A DNA stretch of 41,967 bases from Streptomyces viridosporus (GCF_002078235.1 NZ_MSGP01000155.1:1-41967); one strand, 5' to 3'. Positions 30,212-39,234 are shown, counted from the stretch's first letter. Numbers and translations: made by a program. Notes: generated by a model from the letters alone, not told the origin.

Positions 30212-30613
30212 TACCTGTTGCCCCTTCGTCTTGGTGCGGTCGTCACCGCACCTCACAGCGCGGCGGAAAGCGAGCGCATCCGTCACGGTCACAGCGTCAC
30301 CCGGAAGTGGTCGCGCGGCGACCGCACCGAGGCATACGGGTCTGCTCCGGATGTCAGGGGCCCACTGGTGTCCGACATCAACGTCTGGCACCGACAGCGA
30401 CGACCGGAGCCGAACCGGGACGGACCCCGGCGGCCAGGACACCAGCGCACATCGGAGGGTCTTCTCGGTGGGAGCGGCCCCGTGATCGACCTGACGAGGA
30501 CGAGGCCATGGGTTCGATCCCCGTCGGCCTCACCAGCGCAGGCCCCGGACCGGATGGGCCGGACGTCCTGCCGCGGGTTCGGACGACGCGGCAGCCGGAG
30601 ACGGCTGCCGCCG
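30212..30613. other. Gene-free stretch between two small membrane protein genes
   Basis: About 400 bases without a supported gene. The only recognisable item is the tRNA-3'-end-like sequence at 30508-30535. Open frames crossing here on either strand show no family resemblance. Confidence 0.5.
30508..30535 (+). other. tRNA 3'-end-like fragment (possible attachment-site remnant)
   Basis: ATGGG (30508-30512), TTCGATC loop, CCCGT (30520-30524) forms a T-arm, followed by CGGCCTC (30525-30531), A and CCA (30533-30535), exactly as in the 3' end of a tRNA gene. No matching acceptor 5' strand, D-arm or anticodon arm occurs 70-90 bases upstream, so this is not a complete gene. Integrating elements often duplicate such tRNA ends. 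Confidence 0.5.
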
Positions 30614-30862
30614 TCAGCGCACCAGGGTGTACAGCCCGACCGCCAGAAGGACGACTCCCGCGATCCCGCATTGGATCCGCAGGGTGGTGAGGCTCAGCCA
30701 GGGCGTTCCGTACCGTGTCCGCCGCGTGACCACCACGTCCGCCCAATCCCACACCCACACGTCGACACCGCGGTAGCCGCATGCCACCGCCAGGAAAGCG
30801 CTGCCCGCGAGCAGCGCGAGCACTCCACGAAAGACCAACGCCGCTCCCTTGCCCAACCCCAT
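30614..30862 (-). CDS. Small two-helix membrane protein of unknown function
   Basis: An 82-residue protein with two hydrophobic segments ([20 protein letters not shown] and [19 protein letters not shown]) joined by a Trp/Arg-rich loop ([20 protein letters not shown]). Not recognised. The ATG at 30862 lacks a clear ribosome binding site and the frame is open further upstream. It lies divergently before rlmN. Confidence 0.55.
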   Translation of the reverse strand: MGLGKGAALVFRGVLALLAGSAFLAVACGYRGVDVWVWDWADVVVTRRTRYGTPWLSLTTLRIQCGIAGVVLLAVGLYTLVR

Positions 30863-31013
30863 GACCGGTGTCACATCGCACCATGCCGCAAGCCTCGGGC
30901 GTGACCGGCCCGGGCCGTCCCTGGGCCGTCCGGCGCCGCTCAGTGATGACTGGTGGCGACTGCCGACGACAGGCGTCGTGAGCGACAGCCGCAGGTCACC
31001 CGATTGGATCTGC

Positions 31014-31019
31014 GACACT
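31014..31019 (+). promoter_or_regulatory. -10 element for a probably leaderless rlmN transcript
   Basis: GACACT lies 9 bases before the ATG at 31029 with no Shine-Dalgarno sequence. No good -35 is visible. Confidence 0.35.
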
Positions 31020-31028
31020 GGTACCACC

Positions 31029-32135
31029 ATGCCCAAGCCCGGAGAACTCACTTTCGTCGCGCCGCGCGGAGCCAAGAAGCCGCCGCGGCACCTTGCCGAC
31101 CTCACGCCCGCCGAGCGCAAGGAGGCGGTCGCAGCGGCCGGTGAGAAGCCGTTCCGTGCCAAGCAGCTCTCGCAGCACTACTTCGCGCGGTACGCGCACG
31201 ACCCGGAGCAGTGGACCGACATCCCGGCCGGCTCCCGGGCCCGGCTGCGGGAGGCGCTGCTTCCCGAGCTGATGACGGTCGTCCGGCACCTGTCGACCGA
31301 CCAGGGCACCACCCGCAAGACGCTGTGGAAGCTGTTCGACGGCACGCTCGTCGAGTCCGTGCTGATGCGCTACCCGGACCGGGTGACGATGTGCATCAGC
31401 TCCCAGGCGGGCTGCGGCATGAACTGCCCGTTCTGCGCCACCGGGCAGGCCGGACTCGACCGGAACCTGTCCACCGCGGAGATCGTGCACCAGATCGTGG
31501 ACGGCATGCGCGCCCTGAGGGACGGCGAGGTGCCGGGAGGGCCGACGCGGCTGAGCAACATCGTGTTCATGGGCATGGGTGAGCCGCTCGCCAACTACAA
31601 CCGGGTCGTGGGGGCCATCCGCCGCCTCACCGATCCCGAGCCGGACGGGCTGGGGCTGTCGCAGCGCGGGATCACGGTGTCCACGGTCGGCCTCGTCCCG
31701 GCCATCCACCGGTTCTCCGACGAGGGCTTCAAGTGCCGCCTCGCCATCTCGCTGCACGCCCCCGACGACGAGCTGCGCGACACCCTCGTCCCCGTGAACA
31801 CGCGGTGGAAGGTGCGCGAGGTGCTCGACGCCGGGTTCGCCTACGCGGCCAAGTCCGGGCGGCGGCTGTCCATCGAGTACGCGCTCATCCGGGACATCAA
31901 CGACCAGGCCTGGCGCGGCGACCGGCTCGGCCGGCTGCTCAAGGGCCGGCCCGTGCACGTCAACCTCATCCCGCTCAACCCGACGCCCGGCTCCCGGTGG
32001 ACCGCCTCCCGGCCCGAGGACGAGAAGGCGTTCGTGGAGGCGATCGCCGCCCACGGCGTGCCGGTGACGATCCGGGACACCCGCGGCCAGGAGATCGACG
32101 GGGCCTGTGGTCAGCTCGCCGCGAGCGAGCGGTAG
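31029..32135 (+). CDS. rlmN: RlmN, 23S rRNA/tRNA adenine-C2 methyltransferase
   Basis: A 368-residue radical SAM enzyme that makes 2-methyladenosine at A2503 of 23S rRNA and in some tRNAs. The cluster-binding cysteines are in [25 protein letters not shown] is the GGEP-like motif, and the C-terminal segment ends in [12 protein letters not shown] with the catalytic cysteine. The ATG at 31029 (MPKPGELTF) is fixed by the family's usual start. A TPP riboswitch and thiamine transporter follow. Confidence 0.95.
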   Translation: MPKPGELTFVAPRGAKKPPRHLADLTPAERKEAVAAAGEKPFRAKQLSQHYFARYAHDPEQWTDIPAGSRARLREALLPELMTVVRHLSTDQGTTRKTLWKLFDGTLVESVLMRYPDRVTMCISSQAGCGMNCPFCATGQAGLDRNLSTAEIVHQIVDGMRALRDGEVPGGPTRLSNIVFMGMGEPLANYNRVVGAIRRLTDPEPDGLGLSQRGITVSTVGLVPAIHRFSDEGFKCRLAISLHAPDDELRDTLVPVNTRWKVREVLDAGFAYAAKSGRRLSIEYALIRDINDQAWRGDRLGRLLKGRPVHVNLIPLNPTPGSRWTASRPEDEKAFVEAIAAHGVPVTIRDTRGQEIDGACGQLAASER

Positions 32136-32194
32136 CCTGGCCGGCGTCAGCACAACTTCATAGTCGAGAATCAGACAAGCACATCTTCATATTC

Positions 32195-32290
32195 CGACAG
32201 GGGAGCGCCACAGCGCTGAGAGTGCGGCACCGGCCGCAGACCCTCCGAACCTGGCCCAGGTCATTCTGGGTAGGGAGATCGGTCACCACT
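32195..32290 (+). ncRNA. TPP riboswitch (thi-box)
   Basis: The conserved thi-box elements appear in order: GGGGAGCGCC, CTGAGAGTGCGGC, GCAGACCCTCCGAACCTGG and GGTCATTCTGGGTAGGGAGA. This is a full TPP aptamer. It sits in the leader of the thiamine-type importer thiB-thiP-thiQ and would lower its expression when thiamine pyrophosphate is plentiful. Confidence 0.93.
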
Positions 32291-32302
32291 CGAGCTGTTG
32301 CA

Positions 32303-32339
32303 CCCTGCCCGGGACACCTGTGAGGGGTCCCGGGCAGGG
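32303..32339 (+). terminator. Hairpin in the riboswitch expression platform
   Basis: CCCTGCCCGGGA (32303-32314) pairs exactly with TCCCGGGCAGGG (32328-32339). It lies between the aptamer and the AGGAGG ribosome binding site of thiB and may be the terminator. A small stem CCTGG/CCAGG (32351-32364) also covers part of that ribosome binding site, so translational control is an alternative. Confidence 0.65.
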
Positions 32340-32373
32340 CCGCGTCTCTTCCTGGTCACCCAGGAGGAATCCA

Positions 32374-33456
32374 GTGAGCATCACCAAGAAGGTCACGATC
32401 CTGGCCGTCGGGCTGGGCCTGGTCACCGTGTCCGCCTGCGGCTCGTCCGGTGGCGACGACCGGAGCGGCGGCGGGTCGAAGACCGTGACCCTCGTCAGCC
32501 ACAACTCGTGGGCCGCGTCCGAGGAGGTCGTCGCCGCCTTCGAGAAGGAGTCCGGCTACAAGCTCAAGGTCCTCGAGGACGGCGACGCCGGACAGGCCGT
32601 GAACAAGGCGATCCTGACCAAGGACAACCCCCAGGGCGACGTCTTCTTCGGCGTCGACAACACCCTGCTGTCCCGCGCCCTCGACAACGGGCTGTTCCAG
32701 TCGTACGAGGTGAAGGACGCCGACTCCATCCTCCCCGAGTACCGCGTCGACGGGGGCGAGCACCGGGTCACGCCCGTCGACACCGGCGACGTCTGCGTCA
32801 ACTACGACAAGGAGTGGTTCGCCGAGCGGAAGCTGACCCCGCCGCGGACCTTCGACGACCTGACCGAGCCCGAGTACAAGAACCTCCTCGTCGTCGAGAA
32901 CGCCTCCACCTCCTCGCCCGGCCTCGGCTTCCTGCTCGGCACCGTCGCCGAGTACGGGGACGACGGCTGGACGGACTACTGGAAGAAGCTCAAGGCCAAC
33001 GGCGTGAAGGTGGCCGACGGCTGGGAGCAGGCCTACAACGAGGAGTTCACCGGCTCCGCCGGCGGCAAGAAGGCCAAGGCCGACCGGCCGCTGGTGGTGT
33101 CCTACGCCTCCTCGCCGCCCGCCGAGGTGATCTACGCCGACCCGAGGCCGGACACCGCACCCACCGGTGTGGCCGAGGGCACCTGCTTCCGCCAGGTCGA
33201 GTACGCGGGGCTGCTGAGCAACGCGAAGAACCCCGAGGGCGGCAAGGCGCTGCTCGACTTCCTGGTCGGCAAGCGGTTCCAGGAGGACATGCCGCTCAAC
33301 ATGTTCGTCTACCCGGTGCGCGAGGACGCCCGGGTGCCCGCGGAGTTCACGGAGTTCGGACCGCAGGCGAAGGACCCCCGGACCATGGCCCCGGCGAAGA
33401 TCGCCGACCACCGTGACCAGTGGGTCAAGTCGTGGACCTCGCTCGTACTGAAGTGA
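32374..33456 (+). CDS. thiB: Thiamine ABC transporter substrate-binding lipoprotein
   Basis: A 360-residue binding lipoprotein with a lipobox ending VTVSAC (SAC), followed by a Gly/Ser-rich linker. The family pattern is visible in KTVTLVSHNSWAASEEVV, GDAGQAVNKAILTKDNPQGD, FFGVDNTLLSRAL and CVNYDKEWF. The GTG at 32374 has AGGAGG 7 bases upstream; the frame is open to 32320. The TPP riboswitch upstream supports thiamine or a derivative as ligand. The stop overlaps the thiP start. Confidence 0.92.
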   Translation: MSITKKVTILAVGLGLVTVSACGSSGGDDRSGGGSKTVTLVSHNSWAASEEVVAAFEKESGYKLKVLEDGDAGQAVNKAILTKDNPQGDVFFGVDNTLLSRALDNGLFQSYEVKDADSILPEYRVDGGEHRVTPVDTGDVCVNYDKEWFAERKLTPPRTFDDLTEPEYKNLLVVENASTSSPGLGFLLGTVAEYGDDGWTDYWKKLKANGVKVADGWEQAYNEEFTGSAGGKKAKADRPLVVSYASSPPAEVIYADPRPDTAPTGVAEGTCFRQVEYAGLLSNAKNPEGGKALLDFLVGKRFQEDMPLNMFVYPVREDARVPAEFTEFGPQAKDPRTMAPAKIADHRDQWVKSWTSLVLK

Positions 33457-35123
33457 GCGGGACCGCGCCGGTGAGCCGCACCGCGGCCGGGTGGCGGGGG
33501 AACGCGGCGCGGCTCGGTCTCATGGCCGTGCCCGTCGCGTTCTTCGCCGTCTTCTTCGCCTACCCCGTCGCCGCGATCGTCGCGCGCGGGCTGAAGGCCG
33601 AGGGGACCTGGCAGCTCGGCCGGATCGGGGAGGTCCTGGCGCAGTCCGACGTCCGGCAGGTCCTGTGGTTCACCACCTGGCAGGCGCTGGCCTCCACCGC
33701 CCTCACCCTGCTGATCGCCCTGCCCGGCGCCTACGTCTTCGCCCGCTTCGAGTTCCCCGGCAAGCAGGTGCTGCGGGCCGTGGTCACCGTCCCGTTCGTG
33801 CTGCCGACGGTGGTCGTCGGGACGGCGTTCATGGCGCTGGTGGGACGCGGCGGGCTCCTCGACGAGCTGTGGGGCCTGCGGCTGGACACCACCGTGTGGG
33901 CGATCCTGCTCGCGCACGTCTTCTTCAACTACGCCGTGGTCGTCCGGACCGTGGGGGGACTGTGGGCACAGCTCGACCCCCGGCAGGAGGAGGCCGCGCG
34001 GGTGCTCGGCGCCTCGCGGTTCGCGGCCTGGCGGACCGTCACCCTGCCCGCGCTCGCGCCGGCCGTGGCCGCCGCCGCGCTGATGGTCTTCCTGTTCACC
34101 TTCACCTCCTTCGGTGTGGTGCAGATCCTCGGCGGGCCCACCTTCTCCACCCTCGAGGTGGAGATCTACCGCCAGACCTCCGAGATCTTCGACCTGTCCA
34201 CCGCCGCCGTCCTGACGATGATCCAGTTCGTCGCCGTGGGCGCGATCCTCGCCCTGCACGCCTGGACGGTGCGGCGGCGGGAGACCGCGCTGCGGCTGGT
34301 GGACGCCTCGGTGACCGCGCGCCGGCCGCGCGGCGCCGGGCAGTGGGCGCTGCTCGGCGGGGTCGTGGCCACCGTCGGCGTGCTGCTCCTGCTGCCGCTC
34401 GCCGTACTGGTGGAACGGTCCTTCGCGGGCGCCGGACTCGGCTACTACCGGGCGCTGACCCGCGGGGACGGGGGAGTGTTCCTCGTGCCGCCGATCGAGG
34501 CGGTCGGCAACTCGCTGCAGTACGCGGTGGCCGCCACCGCCATCGCCGTGGTGATCGGCGGCCTCGCCTCCGTCGCGCTCACCCGGCGGGACGCGGGGCG
34601 GCTGGTGCGCGGGTTCGACGCGCTGCTGATGCTGCCGCTCGGGGTGTCCGCGGTGACCGTCGGCTTCGGGTTCCTGATCGCCCTCGACGAGCCGCCGCTG
34701 GATCTGCGGGCCTCCTGGATCCTGGTGCCGCTCGCGCAGGCACTGGTCGGCGTCCCGTTCGTGGTCCGGACGATGCTGCCCGTGCTGCGGGCCGTGGACG
34801 TACGGCTGCGGGAGGCGGCGGCCGTGCTCGGGGCGTCGCCGTGGCGGGCGTGGCGGGAGGTGGACCTGCCGATGGTGCGGCGGGCGCTGCTGATCGCCGC
34901 CGGGTTCGCCTTCGCGGTGTCGCTGGGCGAGTTCGGGGCGACGGTGTTCATCGCGCGGCCCGAGAACCCGACGCTGCCGGTGGCCGTGGCCCGGCTGCTG
35001 GGGCGGCCCGGCGACCTCAACTACGGCCAGGCGATGGCCCTGTCGACGATTCTGATGATCGTGTGCGCGGTGGCGCTGCTGGTGCTGGAGCGGCTGCGGA
35101 CCGACCGGACCGGGGAGTTCTAG
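33453..35123 (+). CDS. thiP: Thiamine ABC transporter permease
   Basis: A 556-residue membrane protein with two permease halves, each with about six transmembrane helices and an EAA-type loop (for example EEAARVLGASRFAAWRTVTLP in the first half and EAAAVLGASPWRAWREVDLP in the second). This duplicated architecture is typical of ThiP. The GTG at 33453 overlaps the thiB stop (GTGA); GTGs at 33432 and 33471 are alternatives. thiQ starts directly after its TAG. Confidence 0.9.
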   Translation: MSGTAPVSRTAAGWRGNAARLGLMAVPVAFFAVFFAYPVAAIVARGLKAEGTWQLGRIGEVLAQSDVRQVLWFTTWQALASTALTLLIALPGAYVFARFEFPGKQVLRAVVTVPFVLPTVVVGTAFMALVGRGGLLDELWGLRLDTTVWAILLAHVFFNYAVVVRTVGGLWAQLDPRQEEAARVLGASRFAAWRTVTLPALAPAVAAAALMVFLFTFTSFGVVQILGGPTFSTLEVEIYRQTSEIFDLSTAAVLTMIQFVAVGAILALHAWTVRRRETALRLVDASVTARRPRGAGQWALLGGVVATVGVLLLLPLAVLVERSFAGAGLGYYRALTRGDGGVFLVPPIEAVGNSLQYAVAATAIAVVIGGLASVALTRRDAGRLVRGFDALLMLPLGVSAVTVGFGFLIALDEPPLDLRASWILVPLAQALVGVPFVVRTMLPVLRAVDVRLREAAAVLGASPWRAWREVDLPMVRRALLIAAGFAFAVSLGEFGATVFIARPENPTLPVAVARLLGRPGDLNYGQAMALSTILMIVCAVALLVLERLRTDRTGEF

Positions 35124-36143
35124 ATGCTGTTGAGCCTTCGGGCCGCGACCGTCCGCTTCGGCGGACGGCCCGTGCTGGACGCCGTCGACCTGGAGGTCGC
35201 CGAGCACGAGATCGTGTGCGTGCTCGGACCCAGCGGCAGCGGCAAGTCGACGCTGCTGCGGGCGGTGGCCGGGCTGCAGCCCCTCGACTCCGGGCGGGTC
35301 GTGCTCGACGGCCGGGACCGGACGGACGTGCCCGCGCACCGGCGCGGGGTCGGGCTGATGTTCCAGGACCACCAGCTGTTCCCGCAGCGGGACGTCGGCG
35401 GCAACGTGGCCTTCGGGCTGCGGACGCGTGGGGCGTCACGGAGCGAACAGGCCGAGCGGGTGGGGGAGTTGCTGGAGCTCGTCGGGTTGCCCGGAGCGGC
35501 CGGGCGGGCCGTCGCCGCGTTGTCCGGCGGGGAGCAGCAGCGCGTGGCGCTGGCCCGCGCCCTTGCGCCCAGCCCCCGGTTGCTGATGCTCGACGAGCCG
35601 CTCGGACAGCTGGACCGCTCGCTCAGGGAGCGGCTGGTCGTCGAACTGCGTGAGCTGTTCGGCCGGCTGGGCACCACCGTGCTCGCCGTGACCCACGACC
35701 AGGGGGAGGCGTTCGCGCTGGCCGACCGGGTGGTGGTGATGCGGGACGGACGGATCGCCCAGTCCGGTACGCCCCTCCAGGTGTGGCAGCGGCCGGCCGA
35801 CGCCTTCGTGGCCCGCTTCCTCGGTTTCGAGAACGTGGTCGAGGCGACGGTGGGTGACGCGGTCGCCGTGACCCCCTGGGGCAAGGTCCCCGCGCCCCGG
35901 GACGCCCCGCAGGGAACGCGGACGCTCCTCGTCCGGCCCGCCGGTGTCCGCCTGGTCCCGGCCGACACGGGCCTGCGCTGCACCGTGGCCGCGCGGACCT
36001 TCCGGGGCACCCATGTCGCCGTCCGCCTCCAGCCCGAGGACGCGCCCGGGCTGGAGGCGGCCTGCGCGCTCAGGTCGGCGCCGGAGGTCGGGGACGAGGT
36101 CGGGGTGGAGTTCGACGCCGACGAGATCGCCGTGCTCGGATGA
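35124..36143 (+). CDS. thiQ: Thiamine ABC transporter ATPase
   Basis: A 339-residue ATPase with Walker A GPSGSGKST (35-43), signature LSGGEQQRVALARAL, Walker B LLMLDEPLGQLD, and H-loop VTHDQGEAF, all canonical. A C-terminal ~100-residue extension resembles the TOBE-like regulatory domains of importer ATPases. The ATG follows the thiP TAG with no gap. It closes the thiBPQ operon. Confidence 0.9.
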   Translation: MLLSLRAATVRFGGRPVLDAVDLEVAEHEIVCVLGPSGSGKSTLLRAVAGLQPLDSGRVVLDGRDRTDVPAHRRGVGLMFQDHQLFPQRDVGGNVAFGLRTRGASRSEQAERVGELLELVGLPGAAGRAVAALSGGEQQRVALARALAPSPRLLMLDEPLGQLDRSLRERLVVELRELFGRLGTTVLAVTHDQGEAFALADRVVVMRDGRIAQSGTPLQVWQRPADAFVARFLGFENVVEATVGDAVAVTPWGKVPAPRDAPQGTRTLLVRPAGVRLVPADTGLRCTVAARTFRGTHVAVRLQPEDAPGLEAACALRSAPEVGDEVGVEFDADEIAVLG

Positions 36144-36327
36144 GGGGTCCCTCCCGGGACGAGCGGCACGAAGCCCCTCGCGCCTGACCGCCACCGCGAC
36201 GGCATCGCCCCCGGGCGGCCGGTCGGGGGCCGTGGTGACCTCGGGCGCCGCTCCGGACGGCACCGCGCCCGCCACCTCGGACCGGTCGCCCGGGTGAACC
36301 GCCGGGGGGCGGCCCGTTCCCGCAGCA

Positions 36328-36360
36328 CGATGGCCCGCCCCCCTCGGGGACGGGCCATCG
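36328..36360. terminator. Hairpin between thiQ and the sortase substrate gene
   Basis: CGATGGCCCG (36328-36337) pairs with CGGGCCATCG (36351-36360), with further C/G pairing inside. It lies in a convergent gap of 235 bp and can act for both genes. Confidence 0.75.
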
Positions 36361-36378
36361 CATCGCGTCCGTGAGACG

Positions 36379-37080
36379 TCAGTTCTCGCTCTTCGCCCCT
36401 CGGCGGCGCATGCCGAGGAAGACCGCGCCGCCGCCGACCGCGACCAGCGCGGCCGCGATGCCGACGATCAGACCGGTGTGGGAGTTGGCACCGGTTTCGG
36501 CGAGGTTCGACTCACCGGCCGGGGAGGGCACGTTGTTCGTCGTGTCCGCCGGAGCGGTGCTGCCGCTCTCCGAGGCCGACGGGGTCGGCGAGCCGGCCTC
36601 CTCGGCCGGGGACGAGGCGGCGTCCGACGGGGTCGGCGCGGGCTCCGAAGCCGGGGGCTTCTCCTCGTCCTTCTTGCACGCCGTGGCCGGGGTGACCAGG
36701 TTCGGCTTGATGTCCTCGTCCACGTAGGGCACGGCCTTGACGTGGATGCGGTACTCGGCGTTCGGCTCCCAGTCCTCCTCGAAGGTGATGGTGGTGCCCT
36801 TGCGGGAGCCCTTGACCACCTGCTCGCCGACCTTCTTCACGTCGGCGCCGTTGTTCTCGAGGAACACGCTGACGGTGGCGGGGATGCCGGCCGGGTCCAC
36901 GTCGGTGACGGTGATGACGCCCTTGTCACCCACGCACTCGGCCTTGGCCGAGAACTCGTTGATGTTGCATGCCGCCGCGCTGCCGGCGGCGCTGAGCGCG
37001 AGCGCGGCCGATGCGGAGACGACACCGAGGACGCGTACGCTGCGCGCGACGGTGCGGCGGGATACGGACAGAACTGCCAC
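36379..37080 (-). CDS. Sortase-anchored cell-wall protein (LAETG)
   Basis: A 233-residue secreted protein. A signal peptide with a basic start and hydrophobic core ([20 protein letters not shown]) is followed by an Ig-like beta domain to about residue 135 (two cysteines C38 and C49 region and a later ATACKK), a Pro/Ser/Ala/Glu spacer, and a C-terminal sorting signal: LAETG (193-197), hydrophobic helix, RRRG. LAxTG is the signal of class E sortases in Streptomyces. The GTG at 37080 has AAAGGA 5 bases upstream. A near-consensus promoter lies upstream. Its role is not known to me. Confidence 0.85.
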   Translation of the reverse strand: MAVLSVSRRTVARSVRVLGVVSASAALALSAAGSAAACNINEFSAKAECVGDKGVITVTDVDPAGIPATVSVFLENNGADVKKVGEQVVKGSRKGTTITFEEDWEPNAEYRIHVKAVPYVDEDIKPNLVTPATACKKDEEKPPASEPAPTPSDAASSPAEEAGSPTPSASESGSTAPADTTNNVPSPAGESNLAETGANSHTGLIVGIAAALVAVGGGAVFLGMRRRGAKSEN

Positions 37081-37163
37081 GTTTGTCCTTTGCGGGAGAT
37101 GCGCAAATGCGGGGGGTTGAGGGAGTGCTGACGAAGCATCACCACTCCCGGGAAGCTCCCAGG

Positions 37164-37191
37164 TCTATAAGCGCCGCGTAAGGAGTGTCAA
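37164..37191 (-). promoter_or_regulatory. Near-consensus vegetative promoter for the LAETG protein gene
   Basis: On the minus strand TTGACA (37186-37191) and TATAGA (37164-37169) are separated by 16 bp. This is close to the housekeeping (HrdB) consensus and unusually good for this window. The leader to the GTG at 37080 would be about 77 nt. Confidence 0.7.
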
Positions 37192-37329
37192 CGCATATGC
37201 CCGCAGCAGGCTCCGGTTTTGCCTTCTTATTAAGCAACCGGATGTTTCAACGCCGTCAGGGCGGTCCTCGCCCCCGGCGGGGGAGGGTGGGACCCGTCCG
37301 TACCCGCCCCTGCCGGGCCCGCCCGTCCC

Positions 37330-37737
37330 TCACCCCTCCACGGCGGCCGGGTCCATCCACACGACCTCCCAGGTGTGGCCGTCGAGGTCGTCGAAGGCGC
37401 GGCCGTACATGAAGCCGTGGTCCTGGGTCTCGCCGGTGACCGAGCCGCCCGCCGCGACGGCCTTCTCCACCAGCTCGTCGACCTTCTCGCGGCTCTCGGC
37501 GCTCAGGGCCAGCAGCACTTCGCTGCTCTTCGTGGCGTCCACGATCTCCTTCTTCGTGAACTCCGCGTACTTCTGACGGGTGAGCAGCATCGCGAAGATC
37601 GTGTCACTGATCACGACCGACGCGGCGGTCTCGTCGCTGAACTGCGGGTTGATCGAGTAGCCGAGCTCCGTGAAGAACTTCTTCGACGCGTCGAGGTCGT
37701 TGACGGCCAGGTTCACGAAGATCATCTGCTGGTACAT
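37330..37737 (-). CDS. VOC (glyoxalase/bleomycin resistance) family protein
   Basis: A 135-residue protein with the vicinal oxygen chelate fold pattern: MIFVNLAVNDLDASKKFFTELGYSI at the N-terminus and GFMYGRAFDDLDGHTWEVVW at the C-terminus. The ATG at 37737 has GGGAGAG about 8 bases upstream; the frame is open to 37803. Metal ligands are not complete in an obvious way, and the substrate is unknown. It is divergent-side neighbour of the ABC exporter on the same strand. Confidence 0.82.
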   Translation of the reverse strand: MYQQMIFVNLAVNDLDASKKFFTELGYSINPQFSDETAASVVISDTIFAMLLTRQKYAEFTKKEIVDATKSSEVLLALSAESREKVDELVEKAVAAGGSVTGETQDHGFMYGRAFDDLDGHTWEVVWMDPAAVEG

Positions 37738-37845
37738 GGCGGGGTCTCTCCCATCGGTTCCGTGGTGTTCGAGGGGTGGACCCCGGGGCGGCGCGGAACT
37801 CATCGGTCCGCGGAGAACCCGTTCGAGGAACTGTCCGTACGGGCC

Positions 37846-39234
37846 TCAGCGGGCCAGCGGCCACGCCGACAGCTCGGCCACGGCCAGGGTCAGCGGCCCG
37901 AACAGCGCCAGCAGGGCGACGGCGCGGAGCGCGGCGGCCTTGCGCAGCATGGTGAGGGGTGCCCCGAGGCGCAGCAGCGCGGCCGTGGTGTCGGCGCGGG
38001 CGTGCTTGGCCTCGACGGCGGCCGTCAGCAGGGTCGCCGTCGTGCAGCCGGCCACCAGCAGCACCCCGAGCGTGGTGAGCGGACCGACCGACGGCCCGTC
38101 GGACTCGTTCAGCGAGGCCATGGCGCCGACGGCCGACAGCACCGCGCAGACCACCCCCAGCGGGCGGCCGATGCGGGCGGCCTCCGTCATCAGGATCCGC
38201 CCGGCCAGCAGGCGCAGGGCACCCGGCCGGACCGCCTGGAGCAGCAGCCCGCACAGATGGGTGAGACCGGGGCCGGCCAGGGCGAGGCCGACGGCGGTCA
38301 GGGCCAGCCCGACCAGCGCGCCGGGCCGGTCGACGGGTGCGCCGTCGGAGCCCGTACGGCTCGCGAAGGCCTCCACGGCCAGTCCCACGGCCAGCACGGA
38401 GATGCCCCAGGGGAGACCGGACAGCACCGAGCGGGCAGGGGCGGGCGGGGCACCGGTGCCCCCTGGGACCGCCTCGGCGGCGTCCGGGGCCGCTTCGGGC
38501 ACTCCGGGGACCGCTTCGGGAACGCCGGAGACCGCCCCGGGGGTGTCGGGGACGGCTCCCCGCTTCTCCTCCTGCGGTGCGCGGGCCGTCCGCCGCCCGC
38601 GCGCCGCCGCTCCCAGCTGCCTGCCGAACCGTCCGTACGCCCCGAAGGTCTCCGGCCCCGCCGGGCGCCGGGCCGCGCCGAACCGTCCGTACGCCCGCGC
38701 GATGCGGGACGCGTCCGGCGCCGGTTCGCGCGGACGCAGCGTCACCGCCACGGCCGCCGACGCGCTCAGCGGCACCAGGGCCAGCAGCGTCAGGGTCGCC
38801 GGGAACGGCAGCGGCCGGTCCGCGGCGAGGAAGTCCGTCGCGGCACCGCCGGAGGGCACGCCGGTGAGGCCGCCGCGCAGGAACAGGAAGACCAGCAGGG
38901 CGAGCAGCGAACCCAGCGCACAGGACAGGGCCGTGGTCGTCGCGGAGATCGCCATCAGACGGGCCGGGCCCAGGCCCACCGCCGACAGTCCGGGCCGGGG
39001 CCGGGTGCCCGGGTCGGTGCGGGCCACCGCGACCGCGAGGTGCACGGTGGCCGCCATCGGGGCTGCGCACCAGGCCAGCCGGAGCACCGAGGCGGACGGC
39101 GCGCCGGAGTGGCCCAGCGCGTGGCCGAGGGCGCACAGGAGCAGGAAGCCCGTGCCCGCCGACGCGGCCGCGACCAGCAGACGGCGCACCTGGACGGCGG
39201 GGTGGGCGCTTCGGGTCAGACGGAGAGCGAGCAC
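37846..39234 (-). CDS. ABC transporter permease (FtsX-like architecture)
   Basis: A 462-residue membrane protein with about eight to ten hydrophobic helices, including LLVAAASAGTGFLLLCALGH, ALSCALGSLLALLVFLFL, ISVLAVGLAVEAFAS and LGVLLVAGCTTATLLTAAVE. A hydrophilic central loop of about 100 residues carries two AYGRFG copies and VPE/VPG repeats. It overlaps the ATPase gene by 19 nt, with GGAAGG upstream of the GTG at 39234, so the two form an exporter. Substrate unknown. A 1011-codon open frame on the plus strand here is a shadow. Confidence 0.75.
   Translation of the reverse strand: MLALRLTRSAHPAVQVRRLLVAAASAGTGFLLLCALGHALGHSGAPSASVLRLAWCAAPMAATVHLAVAVARTDPGTRPRPGLSAVGLGPARLMAISATTTALSCALGSLLALLVFLFLRGGLTGVPSGGAATDFLAADRPLPFPATLTLLALVPLSASAAVAVTLRPREPAPDASRIARAYGRFGAARRPAGPETFGAYGRFGRQLGAAARGRRTARAPQEEKRGAVPDTPGAVSGVPEAVPGVPEAAPDAAEAVPGGTGAPPAPARSVLSGLPWGISVLAVGLAVEAFASRTGSDGAPVDRPGALVGLALTAVGLALAGPGLTHLCGLLLQAVRPGALRLLAGRILMTEAARIGRPLGVVCAVLSAVGAMASLNESDGPSVGPLTTLGVLLVAGCTTATLLTAAVEAKHARADTTAALLRLGAPLTMLRKAAALRAVALLALFGPLTLAVAELSAWPLAR
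38623..38696 (-). repeat. 20-bp in-frame direct repeat in the permease gene
   Basis: The same 20 bases, GCCGAACCGTCCGTACGCCC on the plus strand, occur at 38623-38642 and 38677-38696, 54 bp apart (18 codons). Each encodes an AYGRFG copy in the hydrophilic loop. Confidence 0.7.

Noticed and set aside
30440..30535. A complete tRNA gene around the CCA-ending fragment
   Set aside because: No acceptor 5' strand, D-arm or anticodon stem can be folded in the 70-90 bases upstream.
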